Source of the DNA: an uncultured Phycisphaerales bacterium
GTDB lineage: Bacteria > Planctomycetota > Phycisphaerae > Sedimentisphaerales > Anaerobacaceae
Length of the DNA: 64,000 bases
Assembly: GCA_937927975.1 (NCBI GenBank)
Contig: CALEZT010000197.1
Coordinates: forward strand, 1 to 64,000
Direction: 5' to 3'
The notes under the pieces were generated by a model. The model saw only the letters and a list, made by a program, of their open reading frames with translations. It did not search any database and was not told the origin of the DNA. The position numbers were made by a program, and so were the translations under genes. Positions within the stretch are counted from its first letter, which is position 1. Each line of letters opens with the position of its first letter. This document shows, piece after piece, positions 1 to 8,482 of this stretch.

Positions 1-5
1 GAGCC

Positions 6-55
6 GGCGCCCACCGAGATCTACTCTCTTTCCCTACACGACGCTCTTCCGATCT
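6..55 (+). other. Illumina adapter read-through (sequencing artefact)
   Basis: The stretch matches the Illumina P5/TruSeq universal adapter almost base for base, with two mismatches in the P5 part, and ends exactly at the adapter's terminal GCTCTTCCGATCT. It is not organismal DNA. It shows that the contig ends here through untrimmed reads. Confidence 0.97.
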
Positions 56-296
56 CCAGCCCTCGAAAACACCCCCCCCTGCAACAGGCCGTTTGCGGCC
101 TGCAAAAAGGCCTGGGAGCGTCCAGACGGTCCGGAAGGCCCTGCCGGGCGGGATCGTGGCTCTACGGCTCAACGGAGGCCCTGGACGCGGGCGCCGTGGG
201 GAAGCATGGAAGCGTGGCGGCGGGATATTGGCGGGTCCCATCCAGTACGGTATGTTTCAGTAGAGCAACCACGTTTTTTTTTGTAAGGACAGATCG
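56..296. other. Non-coding left end of the element
   Basis: No convincing gene is present. A small perfect hairpin (7-bp CAGGCCG stem, TTTG loop) lies near 90. It is not followed by a T-run on the plus strand, so I do not call it a terminator. A T-rich run at 272-281 precedes the ribosome-binding site of the first gene. No second copy of the tRNA-Phe 3' end (the expected far attachment site) is visible, so the element probably continues beyond the contig end. Confidence 0.6.
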
Positions 297-623
297 ATGA
301 ACAGAAACCAGATCGCTCGTGACATCCTGGCCTCCTGCGACGAAGAGTACGGCGCGCAGTTCCGAAACGGGGCCATCGAGAAAGCCAACGCGATGATCGC
401 GGGCTACGAGGTGGACCGGCCCCGGAGCGAGATCCAGATGTACAAGCTCATGCGACGGGCCTACGCCGAACTGGCCGCGAAGGAGTCAGCCCGGACCGAA
501 CCCGCGTCGCCGAAGCCGGCGGCCGAACGCTCGACGCCGTTCAAGCCCGGCTCGCTGGCGGAGGTCCGAAGAGACATCGCGGCCCGGATGAAGGCCGGGA
601 CGTACAGGCCGTTCGCGACGTGA
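297..623 (+). CDS. Small helical protein of unknown function, mobile element
   Basis: This encodes 108 residues with no family I recognise. The N-terminal 60 residues are predicted helical and charged. The C-terminal third is rich in Pro, Ala and Ser and ends in a basic stretch. The ATG at 297 follows an AAGGA ribosome-binding site. It is the first gene visible in the element and lies 29 bp before the terminase-like gene, with the same orientation and a similar strong binding site. The lineup suggests an accessory or packaging role, but nothing in the sequence proves it. Confidence 0.65.
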   Translation: MNRNQIARDILASCDEEYGAQFRNGAIEKANAMIAGYEVDRPRSEIQMYKLMRRAYAELAAKESARTEPASPKPAAERSTPFKPGSLAEVRRDIAARMKAGTYRPFAT

Positions 624-652
624 AGTCACAGAAACCCTGAAGGAGTCACGAT

Positions 653-1102
653 ATGGCGCCGAACGGAAGCTGGAAATGGACGCCGGCGGAACTCGAAAGA
701 ATGGCCGAGAGCCTGTTGGGGTACATGAGGGACCCGCAGAACGTCTTCTTCAAGGGGTGGGCCATCCAAGAAGGCATCCCGGCGACTTATCTCGTCCGGT
801 TTGCGGAGATGAGTCCGGCCTTCGCCGAAGCGCTCGAACGGGCCAGTGACATCCAGGAAGTGAGGCTCTTGCAGGGCGGCACCAACGGCACGCTCCACCA
901 TGTCATCACCAAACTCGTTTTGACCTCCAAGCACAACTACAGCGACCGCTCAGACCTGGCCGTCACGCCCGTACCCGCCAAGCCCGTCCTCGGCAGCGTC
1001 GAGGACTGCGACAAGCTGATCGAAGAGGCCACGCAGCAGAAGCGGCTGCTCGAAAGTATCATCACCGACGCCCTGGCGTTGCCGTCGGTGGTTGTGGGGT
1101 GA
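653..1102 (+). CDS. Putative phage terminase small subunit-like DNA-binding protein
   Basis: The protein has 149 residues. The first ~70 residues resemble the helix-turn-helix region of small terminases and related packaging proteins: an opening WTPAELERMAE helix, then a 'wake up at the P-step' pattern and a helix ending EALERASDIQEVRL. Residues ~80-103 (VITKLVLTSKHNYSDRSD) resemble the family pattern in which a conserved 'LKN..GY.D' segment follows. AAGGAG at 641-646 supports the ATG at 653. No large terminase follows in the window, which weakens the packaging assignment. It may be another small DNA-binding protein of the element. Confidence 0.45.
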   Translation: MAPNGSWKWTPAELERMAESLLGYMRDPQNVFFKGWAIQEGIPATYLVRFAEMSPAFAEALERASDIQEVRLLQGGTNGTLHHVITKLVLTSKHNYSDRSDLAVTPVPAKPVLGSVEDCDKLIEEATQQKRLLESIITDALALPSVVVG

Positions 1103-1259
1103 GGCTGATTATGTGAAGCGAGACGCGAGCGAGAAGGCAACCGCCTGGAAAAAGCCCCTTGGCGTCGCCACGGATGCGGCGGTAGAATGCCCACTGCTAT
1201 GAATGGTCAAACGCCAATTCGTCATCATCACTGCCTCTCGCCGGGGATGGCCGCACCGC

Positions 1260-1308
1260 AAGGCCGGCCGGGCTCTGACCAGCCTATAGCAGCCCCGGCC
1301 TTTTCTTC
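1260..1308 (+). terminator. Possible rho-independent terminator
   Basis: An 8-bp GC-rich stem (AAGGCCGG at 1260-1267 with CCGGCCTT at 1295-1302) is followed by TTCTTC. The loop is long, about 27 bases, and may contain further pairing. It lies after the terminase-like gene and before the next gene, in the 220-bp gap at 1103-1323, which otherwise holds no gene I can support. Confidence 0.3.
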
Positions 1309-1323
1309 TCCTGGGAGCGGGCC

Positions 1324-2163
1324 GTGACCACAAAGAGAGAGGCGAAACGCCGTGCGGCGATTGTGAAACGAATCGAGCAACTGGCGGCGCGAGGTCCGGC
1401 GGTGATTGATCGATTTCACGAGCACGCCGAGCAGTTCAACGCGATGTGGCGGGTGTACTGGAAGGCACGGTGCAGCGAGGTTCCGCCCTGCGTGGACGGC
1501 CGGGATCGGCGCAAGGGAGTCGAATACGAGCAGGAGGCGGGATACGTCGGCCCGACGGGCGCGGCGGAGGTGGACAAGGAAGCTCGGATGGCGGACTTCG
1601 GGGGACGGGGACCAGAGGAACGCGAGCAGGCACAAGATGAGGAAACCGACGTCTGGTTCCCGCCGGAGCAGCCTGAGCCGCCCGATCCGCTGGACTGGAG
1701 AACCGCCGACAAGATGACGCTCTACTACACGCTGCTCGGAGCGATCTACGATCACGAGAAGCGCGAGCAGGCCCCCGTGAAGTTGTGCCGGGAAATCCTG
1801 GACGAAATCTCCTTTCGGTCCCTGGTCGCGAGTCTTGGCTCCTGGGATCTTGTGGATATCGAGGCGGCGCTGACGTGGGTGCAAGGGGATCTCGCCGGCC
1901 GGGTCAGAAGCGAAGCGCGCAATGGGATTCCCGACGAGGCGACCCTGGAGCCGAAGAGGATCGCGGAGCTGTTCGGCGTCCCTTGTGAAGCCCTTCGGAA
2001 GCGGCTCGTGCGTCTGCGGGAACGCGACCACGGGTGCTTCATCGAGAACCCCGAGGCAGGGTCGCGAGACGCCAAATACCTCTACAAGGTGGGATCGATC
2101 CGCCCGATCATCGAAGCGATGAAAACGTCCAGCATTCGTCCGGCACGAAGAAAATCCCCCTGA
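1324..2163 (+). CDS. Hypothetical protein with a C-terminal winged-helix-like segment
   Basis: The protein has 279 residues and begins at GTG 1324, with a GGGAGCGG binding site upstream. The first 60 residues are basic and helical. A long acidic and proline-rich middle part (about 75-140) looks unstructured. The last ~70 residues contain a helix-turn-helix-like unit (AELFGVPCEALRKRLVRLRER) followed by a possible wing. That arrangement suggests DNA binding, perhaps as a regulator or a replication or packaging accessory. I do not recognise a named family. It is followed by a ~105-bp gap before a very small gene. Confidence 0.6.
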   Translation: MTTKREAKRRAAIVKRIEQLAARGPAVIDRFHEHAEQFNAMWRVYWKARCSEVPPCVDGRDRRKGVEYEQEAGYVGPTGAAEVDKEARMADFGGRGPEEREQAQDEETDVWFPPEQPEPPDPLDWRTADKMTLYYTLLGAIYDHEKREQAPVKLCREILDEISFRSLVASLGSWDLVDIEAALTWVQGDLAGRVRSEARNGIPDEATLEPKRIAELFGVPCEALRKRLVRLRERDHGCFIENPEAGSRDAKYLYKVGSIRPIIEAMKTSSIRPARRKSP

Positions 2164-2268
2164 TTTTTCCGCAGTATTGCCCCCGTAAAGGCCGATTCTC
2201 AGAAATTCGCGCGTCCGGCATTCGTCCGCCGACAACACGATTTCCACGACGCATGATAGGCTGCTGTC

Positions 2269-2427
2269 ATGCGTATTCAAGACATGACGATCCGCGAATT
2301 GACGAAAGCCCTGGAGGCCACGGAGAAACTGCTTGGACCCGAGGCGTATGCGGTTCAGGTTCTCCGGCGAGAGCTGAATCGCCGCACGGAAACGCTTCCT
2401 CGACCGAAGGAGGGCGACCGTGAGTAA
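2269..2427 (+). CDS. Small 52-residue protein upstream of the initiator
   Basis: This short reading frame runs from ATG 2269 to TAA 2425-2427. It encodes an amphipathic, helix-rich peptide with charged residues throughout (RELTKALEATEKLLGPEAYA, then VQVLRRELNRR). It overlaps the GTG start of the replication initiator (2420) by 8 bases, a typical translational-coupling arrangement. The upstream ribosome-binding site is weak. Function is unknown. Its position suggests it sets or modulates expression of the initiator, as small leader genes often do in phage replication modules. Confidence 0.5.
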   Translation: MRIQDMTIRELTKALEATEKLLGPEAYAVQVLRRELNRRTETLPRPKEGDRE

Positions 2428-3196
2428 GAGCAGCGTTCCCCTCTGGGTCGTGGCCATGCTGGACAAGAGGCTGTCGCCGGTTGAGCTTCGAGTGCTGTTG
2501 AACCTCATCTGGCATCAGGGGGGCAACTCCGCCGCCTGGCCGAGCCAGAGCACGATCGGTCGGGAAGTCGGTTTGACCACAGAGGCGGTTCGGAAAATCA
2601 CCAAACGGCTGGAGGAGATTGGCTGGCTGACCGTCACCTGGGCGGGGCCGGGACGGGGCGAGAAGCACCAAAAGACGTATGCGATAACACGCCCCGAAAA
2701 CCCCAACGGCGGTTTGGGTCTTGCGACGCGAAAACCCCAACAGCCGTACCAGGAAAACCCCAACGGCTGTACCACGAAAACCCCAACGGCGAAGCCGCGA
2801 CATATAAGAAGAACGCATTCAAGAACGCAGTCAAGAACACAAGGCGCGCGCGAGACGATCTTGTTCCCCCCTTCCTTCGAGGATTTCTGGAATGAATACC
2901 CCCGGCAGATCGACAAGCTGGGAGCCTTCCGGGAATGGCAGACGATTGACCCGGACGAGACCTTGAGCGAGAAGATCATCGTCGCGGTCCGGGCATGGAA
3001 GCGATCCGATCAATGGACGAGAGACGGCGGGAAGTTCATCGTCTACCCGGTGCGTTTTCTCAGGGAGCGACGGTTCGACGACGAACTGCCCTGCTCACCG
3101 GAGCCAAAGCGCGGCGATCCGGACTGGCTGCCTTCCGACGAGGAACTGGACGCGATCTTCGCGAACATCGCGAGCCGGAAGGAGGGCGCCGAATGA
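2420..3196 (+). CDS. Replication initiator / replisome organiser-like protein with N-terminal winged helix
   Basis: The protein has 258 residues and starts at GTG 2420. Residues ~10-75 form a winged helix-turn-helix of the HTH_36 / phage-initiator type (STIGREVGLTTEAVRKITKRL). The middle (~90-145) is low in predicted structure and is encoded by iteron-like DNA repeats. Residues ~150-235 match the C-terminal domain common in phage replication proteins: FWNEYPRQIDKLGAFREW, and later FIVYPVRFLRERRFDDE. The next gene, a helicase, starts in an ATGA overlap. This order is the same as lambda O followed by P. Initiator binding to its own internal repeats is inferred, not shown. Confidence 0.75.
   Translation: MSKSSVPLWVVAMLDKRLSPVELRVLLNLIWHQGGNSAAWPSQSTIGREVGLTTEAVRKITKRLEEIGWLTVTWAGPGRGEKHQKTYAITRPENPNGGLGLATRKPQQPYQENPNGCTTKTPTAKPRHIRRTHSRTQSRTQGARETILFPPSFEDFWNEYPRQIDKLGAFREWQTIDPDETLSEKIIVAVRAWKRSDQWTRDGGKFIVYPVRFLRERRFDDELPCSPEPKRGDPDWLPSDEELDAIFANIASRKEGAE
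2696..2790 (+). repeat. Four iteron-like repeats inside the initiator gene (candidate origin)
   Basis: GAAAACCCCAAC followed by GGC or AGC occurs at 2696, 2730, 2753 and 2776. The last three copies are spaced exactly 23 bp apart. Copies two and three also share the following GTACCA, so the true unit is about 23 bp. The copies are read in three different reading frames, giving ENPNG, KPQQ, ENPNG and KTPTA. DNA conservation across frames points to a DNA-level role such as initiator binding. Confidence 0.75.
2809..2844 (+). repeat. Three 12-bp A-rich direct repeats next to the iterons
   Basis: AAGAACGCATTC, AAGAACGCAGTC and AAGAACACAAGG follow each other without gaps at 2809, 2821 and 2833, just after CATATAAG. 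The tract is A-rich compared with its surroundings and could be the unwinding region of an origin. It is also in frame, encoding RTHS/RTQS/RTQG repeats, so protein-level expansion is possible. Confidence 0.5.
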
Positions 3197-4449
3197 ACCC
3201 TACCGCCGCAGATCCTCGCAGTCGCGGAGCCCTGGTCGCGGTCCTCCGAAACGCGGGAGCCCTGTTCGATGGCGACCGGGTCCACTGCGGCTGGCACCTC
3301 GACCTCACCGGCGTCGGCAAGATCGAACAGGGGCGGGATGGCGTCTGGCGGTTTGGCTGCCCCGTCTGCGGAGCCGCCGGGACAGCGGCCGAACTCGAAG
3401 AGCGACACCGGCGTGAAAACTCGCGGGACCCATTCGCCCTCGCGGTGGCGGCGGCCAGCGGCAAGGCGAGGTGCCTGGGTGCGTCGTCGCAACCCGCGAC
3501 CCGGCCCACGACGCCGATCCGCCCACCGGCGCCGGCGCGACTGGACGCGCAGACGGGGCCAACCACGCTCCCGACGAGCGACCTGGCGGACGAGGTTCGA
3601 AGCATCGCCTCGGGCCGGATCGTCAACCTGCCGATGCCCTGGCCGCTTCTGGAAGAGCTGGGCCAGATGTTCACGCCCGGCGGAAAAATCGTGCTGGCCG
3701 CGCCCGGCGGGGCGAGCAAGAGCCTCTGGGTACTCCAGCTCCTGGCCCACTGGGGCGATGTGGGGATTCGCGCCGCCTGTCTTGAACTCGAACGAGACCG
3801 AACTTTTCACCTGCGGCGAGTACTCGCACAGCGGACGGGCGTTGCGGATGTCACGAAGTGCGGCTGGGTGAAGACACACGCTGATGTAGTCCATCGGATG
3901 ATCCGCAAGCACTCGGAGCATTTGAACGCGATGGGCCTGGCGATCCACGTTGCGCCGAGAACGTTCACGACGCTCGACGCCGCCGACTGGATCGCGGACC
4001 GAGCGGGCGAGGGCTGCCGAGCGACCGTCATCGACCCGATCACCTGCCTACACAGACCTGCCGACTACTGGGTCAGCGACGACAAATTTTTGGGCGCCTG
4101 CGACAAGATCGCGACCGAATCGGGGCTGTCGTTGCTGTGTGTCACGCATCCGCGAAAAGGCTCCGGAAGCTGTCCGGATTTAGATAGCCTGGCCGGCGGG
4201 GCCGCGTGGGCGAGGTTCGCTGATTCCGTGATTTGGCTTGAGGCGCACGACCTGAGAGAAGCCACGGTCCGGGCCTGCTGCGGGTCCGACACTGTGATGC
4301 ATAATCGGACACTGCATTTACTCAAAACGAGAAGCGGCGAGGGCACCGGCCTGCGGCTGGCGTTCCAGTTTGATGCCTCGAAGGGGCTCATTCTGCGCGA
4401 GTTGGGTGTCATCGCCTCGAAGAAAAGAAAGGACAGAGCATCGCTATGA
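3193..4449 (+). CDS. RecA-fold replicative helicase / RepA-DnaB-like ATPase of the element
   Basis: The protein has 418 residues and starts at ATG 3193, overlapping the initiator stop as ATGA. Longer upstream frames only cover the initiator gene. The N-terminal ~60 residues hold His/Cys residues spaced like a zinc ribbon (HCGWH, then CPVCG). The ATPase core starts near residue 150. It has a variant Walker A (APGGASKS), a Walker B with ATVIDPIT, and a DnaB/RepA-type segment (LAGGAAWARFADSVIWLE). It probably loads at or unwinds the origin with the upstream initiator. The Walker A lacks the usual final Gly-Lys-Ser/Thr spacing (SKS instead of GKS/T), as in some RepA-like members. Confidence 0.75.
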   Translation: MNPTAADPRSRGALVAVLRNAGALFDGDRVHCGWHLDLTGVGKIEQGRDGVWRFGCPVCGAAGTAAELEERHRRENSRDPFALAVAAASGKARCLGASSQPATRPTTPIRPPAPARLDAQTGPTTLPTSDLADEVRSIASGRIVNLPMPWPLLEELGQMFTPGGKIVLAAPGGASKSLWVLQLLAHWGDVGIRAACLELERDRTFHLRRVLAQRTGVADVTKCGWVKTHADVVHRMIRKHSEHLNAMGLAIHVAPRTFTTLDAADWIADRAGEGCRATVIDPITCLHRPADYWVSDDKFLGACDKIATESGLSLLCVTHPRKGSGSCPDLDSLAGGAAWARFADSVIWLEAHDLREATVRACCGSDTVMHNRTLHLLKTRSGEGTGLRLAFQFDASKGLILRELGVIASKKRKDRASL

Positions 4450-4787
4450 ACGAACTCGAAGTGTTGGCGACGTTGGCCGCGAAACGTCTCTGGGCCTGTG
4501 CCTACCGGTTTGACGAGCGCGGCGAAGTGACGTTTGATGTCACTGGGTTGGACGATGTCCTGCGGATCGGCTGCCGGATGGGCGCTCGCGGGGAGAACTC
4601 GTACACGATGTTCTACATCGCGGCCACCTTGGAGGAGGCCGACGGCGCTTGCGACGCGCTGCTCGTCCACATGCGGCGCAACGCCGCCGCTCGCGGAAAG
4701 CGCCTCAGGACGCTCGAAGACCGACTCGCCCGCTGGACGCGGATGTGCTCGTCGCGGCGGACCAGGGAGGCCAGCAAAGTTGCGTAG
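4446..4787 (+). CDS. Small hypothetical protein coupled to the helicase
   Basis: The protein has 113 residues and starts at ATG 4446 in an ATGA overlap with the helicase stop. It has an alpha/beta-looking middle (FDVTGLDDVLRIG, then YTMFYIAATLEEADGA) and a basic C-terminus rich in Arg. No family was recognised. Tight coupling suggests it belongs to the replication module. The 91-bp gap after it contains inverted GC-rich words but no clear terminator. Confidence 0.6.
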   Translation: MNELEVLATLAAKRLWACAYRFDERGEVTFDVTGLDDVLRIGCRMGARGENSYTMFYIAATLEEADGACDALLVHMRRNAAARGKRLRTLEDRLARWTRMCSSRRTREASKVA

Positions 4788-4878
4788 AACGGGTCGCGGC
4801 CCCCACAAGCCGCTTTCTTCCACGTTGGGGGTGCGCATCGTGCGGCCCCCGGCAGTTTGGACTGACAAGGAGGTTTTT

Positions 4879-5382
4879 ATGACCAGTATGAAGTTGCAGC
4901 ATCAAACGACCGAGGCCCGACTCACGTCCAGCCAGTTGGCCACGCTCTACTGCCTGTCGCGCGATCGGATGGAAGCGGAGTTGGACCGTTTGGGGCTGCG
5001 AAGTCCCCAGGATGACGGGGCGAGCACATACCCGGCGGCCGAGGTCGCCCGACGGTTCGAGATGGAGGATCTCGCGAAGGTCGTCGGAGCCGCCGAACTG
5101 ACGGACCGGTTTTCGAACGACTCGCTTGTCCGCCAGGTGGTTCAGGAAGTCTTTGCCGAGCTGAGAGAAAAATGGCTGATCGATTCCGGCCTTTTCGACG
5201 AGGTGGCCTCGCTCAAGCGGGGCATTGCGGCGAAGTTGGCAAAGACACATGCTGTCCAGAGAGCACAGCGAGCAGGCGACATCTGGGAGGAGCTTACGGC
5301 GATTGAACGCTTCGAGCAGGGCTTGCTGGACGCGGTCACCGAACGCCGGCGAGAAACTGAGGAGCCGAGTCATGCAGGTTGA
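4879..5382 (+). CDS. Hypothetical helical protein, possible DNA-binding
   Basis: The protein has 167 residues. The ATG at 4879 follows a strong AAGGAGG at 4867-4873, and longer upstream frames overlap the previous gene out of frame. Residues ~12-60 (LTSSQLATLYCLSRDRMEAELDRLGL, then a YPAAEVARRFE helix) resemble a helix-turn-helix followed by a MerR/AlpA-like recognition region. The remainder is long, charged helix. It overlaps the start of the AlpA-like gene by 11 bases. It may be a regulator of the element, but no named family was identified. Confidence 0.6.
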   Translation: MTSMKLQHQTTEARLTSSQLATLYCLSRDRMEAELDRLGLRSPQDDGASTYPAAEVARRFEMEDLAKVVGAAELTDRFSNDSLVRQVVQEVFAELREKWLIDSGLFDEVASLKRGIAAKLAKTHAVQRAQRAGDIWEELTAIERFEQGLLDAVTERRRETEEPSHAG

Positions 5383-5620
5383 AGCCCAGACGGTATCACC
5401 GCCGCTGCTGATCGACTTCAACGAGGCCGCCCGGTTGATCGGCGTGGGGGTGAGCACGTTTTACGCTATGGATCGCAGCGGTGAGCTTGGGCCTCAAGGA
5501 ATACGGCTGCGCCGCCGTCGGTTGTGGCCCGTCGCGGAGCTAACGCAATGGGTGAAGCTCGGGTGCCCGCACAGAGAAAAATGGGCCGCGATGTCGAAAA
5601 ATCTCAAAGACGGTGCTTGA
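5372..5620 (+). CDS. AlpA/excisionase-like helix-turn-helix protein
   Basis: The protein has 82 residues from ATG 5372, preceded by GAGGAG. The core (FNEAARLIGVGVSTFYAMDRSGELGP, then LRRRRLWPVAELTQWV) is the MerR-type winged helix of AlpA, Xis and similar proteins. That fold bends DNA during excision or activates integrase expression. Its place just ahead of the integrase fits a recombination-directionality role. It could instead be a transcriptional activator, and sequence alone does not separate the two. Confidence 0.75.
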   Translation: MQVEAQTVSPPLLIDFNEAARLIGVGVSTFYAMDRSGELGPQGIRLRRRRLWPVAELTQWVKLGCPHREKWAAMSKNLKDGA

Positions 5621-5652
5621 CATTCCCGCAGACTGAAAGTATTGTGTCGAGT

Positions 5653-5823
5653 ATGGGTACGAAGAAACCGCGAATGGGAAGACCACCGAAGCCGCCGGCA
5701 GAGAAGATGGACTGTCGCGTCACCGTGCGGCTGACGCCGGGGCAATATAGGCACTTGGTCGCGAAGGCGACGGAGGCGAAGCTTTCGCTCTCGGCCTTCA
5801 TCCAGATGCGTTTGGAGGGCTGA
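5653..5823 (+). CDS. Ribbon-helix-helix-like small DNA-binding protein
   Basis: The protein has 56 residues from ATG 5653. It has a basic N-terminal tail (KKPRMGRPPKPP), then a beta strand (CRVTVRLTPGQY) and two helices (LVAKATEAKLSLSAFIQMRLEG), the layout of a CopG/Arc or MobC-type ribbon-helix-helix fold. It is three bases upstream of the integrase and probably co-transcribed. A role in controlling the integrase, or as a recombination accessory factor, is inferred from position. Confidence 0.6.
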   Translation: MGTKKPRMGRPPKPPAEKMDCRVTVRLTPGQYRHLVAKATEAKLSLSAFIQMRLEG

Positions 5824-5826
5824 ATC

Positions 5827-7288
<1,462 letters not shown>

Positions 7289-7290
<2 letters not shown>

Positions 7291-7316
7291 TCTAGCACAG
7301 ATCTGCGGGATTGCAA
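7289..7316 (-). promoter_or_regulatory. Sigma-70-type promoter of tRNA-Phe
   Basis: On the minus strand, TTGCAA (7316-7311), a 16-bp spacer and TAGACT (7294-7289) precede the tRNA 5' end by about 25 bases, leaving a short leader. The integrase stop codon falls inside the -10 box. Confidence 0.6.
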
Positions 7317-7585
7317 GCATTTTAGTCCAAAGCCCGAGATTTTGTCATGGAATGCCAGAGAAAACGCCGGCCCGGCAGCCAAAGTCGGGAGCGCGCTGGT
7401 CAAAATGGAGCGATTTCTGTCACCTAAGGGGAACCCGTCGTTTGGCTCGGGGTCGACAGGGCGCTGTGATGCCTGTCTTTCGATAAGACCTGCTGTGGTC
7501 CGTGGGCCGGTGGGGGTTTTTTTACAGGCCATTTACAAACGTTCGGCGGGATTCTAGCCTATACTTGAGGTGTGACAGGACTCGC

Positions 7586-8287
7586 ATGGAGACACAAGCA
7601 CACATCCTGGTGGTCGAGGACGAGCCGGCGATCCGGACCGCGATGACGGATTTCCTGGAGTTTCACGGCTTCAAGGCGTCGCAGGCTTGCGACGGGCCTC
7701 AGGCCGCGGAGTTGGTCGAGCGGGGCCGATTCGACCTGATTCTGCTGGACCTGATGCTGCCGGGCGTCAGCGGCGAGCAGTTGTGCCTGCGCTGGCGGCA
7801 GGGCGGGCTCCAGACCCCCATCATCATGGTTACGGCCAAAGGCCAGGAAAAGGACAGGATCCAGGGCCTCGATCTCGGCGCGGACGATTATGTGACCAAA
7901 CCCTTTTCGCTGGAGGAGATGCTGGCTCGGATTCGGGCGGTGCTCCGGCGGACCGATCCGGCTCGCGGCGTCGGCCAGTCCTTCGTCTTCGGCGATCTCC
8001 AGGTCGACGTCGCGTCGCTGAAAGCTCGACGCGGGCATCAAGCGGTAGATCTGACCAAACGGGAGGCCGCGATCATTCAGTACCTCGCGGCCAACCCCGA
8101 CCGCGTGATCGCACGGGAGGAACTGTACCGACAGGTCTGGAACGACGAATTCAGCGAGCTGGGGACGCGGACCGTGGATATGCACATCGCCAAGCTGCGA
8201 GGCAAGATCGAGTCGGATCCTGCGAATCCGCGGATCATCCAGACCGTCCGCGGCGCGGGGTATAAGTATGCCGGACAAGCACCATGA
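7586..8287 (+). CDS. OmpR/PhoB-family response regulator
   Basis: The protein has 233 residues, and the ATG at 7586 gives the canonical start METQAHILVVEDE. The receiver domain (1-120) shows acidic pocket E11/D12, phospho-acceptor D55 in LILLDLMLPG, T83 and K105 in TKPF. The C-terminal winged helix (~135-230) has the usual REELYRQVWN and VRGAGYKY segments. It is a DNA-binding transcription regulator, presumably phosphorylated by the kinase encoded downstream. A weak TTTACA/TAGCCT promoter-like pair lies at 7532-7560. The 7291-7585 gap contains only this and the tRNA promoter. Target genes cannot be told from the sequence. Confidence 0.93.
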   Translation: METQAHILVVEDEPAIRTAMTDFLEFHGFKASQACDGPQAAELVERGRFDLILLDLMLPGVSGEQLCLRWRQGGLQTPIIMVTAKGQEKDRIQGLDLGADDYVTKPFSLEEMLARIRAVLRRTDPARGVGQSFVFGDLQVDVASLKARRGHQAVDLTKREAAIIQYLAANPDRVIAREELYRQVWNDEFSELGTRTVDMHIAKLRGKIESDPANPRIIQTVRGAGYKYAGQAP

Positions 8288-8289
8288 AG

Positions 8290-8465
8290 AGGAGCACGAA
8301 TATCGAAAGTCGAAATCCGAAACAAATCCAAATGACGAAAACCCAAATGACCGAAAGGCGGTCGCCCATCGGATGCTCCGTTTTGGGTTCTGCGCTTCGG
8401 TCATTCGGGCTTGTTGACATTCCCGCTGAGGCGGGGTCGGATTTCGGAGTGCGATATTCGGATTT
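8290..8465. repeat. Long imperfect palindromic repeat between regulator and kinase
   Basis: The left arm carries CGAATATCG, CGAAATCCGA, AAATGACGAAAACCC and AATGACCGAA in order. The right arm carries their reverse complements in mirrored order (TTTTGGGTT, TTCGGTCATT, TCGGATTTCGGA, CGATATTCGG). The whole ~175 bp could fold as an imperfect hairpin around 8370-8385. The short, related words resemble dispersed intergenic repeats seen in planctomycete genomes. It has no coding potential I trust. Confidence 0.7.
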
Positions 8466-8482
8466 ATGACTTCGGGCCTTCC

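Noticed and set aside
61..120. The CAGGCCG hairpin near position 90 as a terminator
   Set aside because: The run following it on the plus strand is A-rich rather than T-rich, and the area adjoins the adapter artefact.
2696..2790. The four repeats as a small CRISPR array
   Set aside because: The cores are 15 bp with 8-19 bp between them, lie within a gene, and there are no cas genes. They fit iterons, not repeats and spacers.
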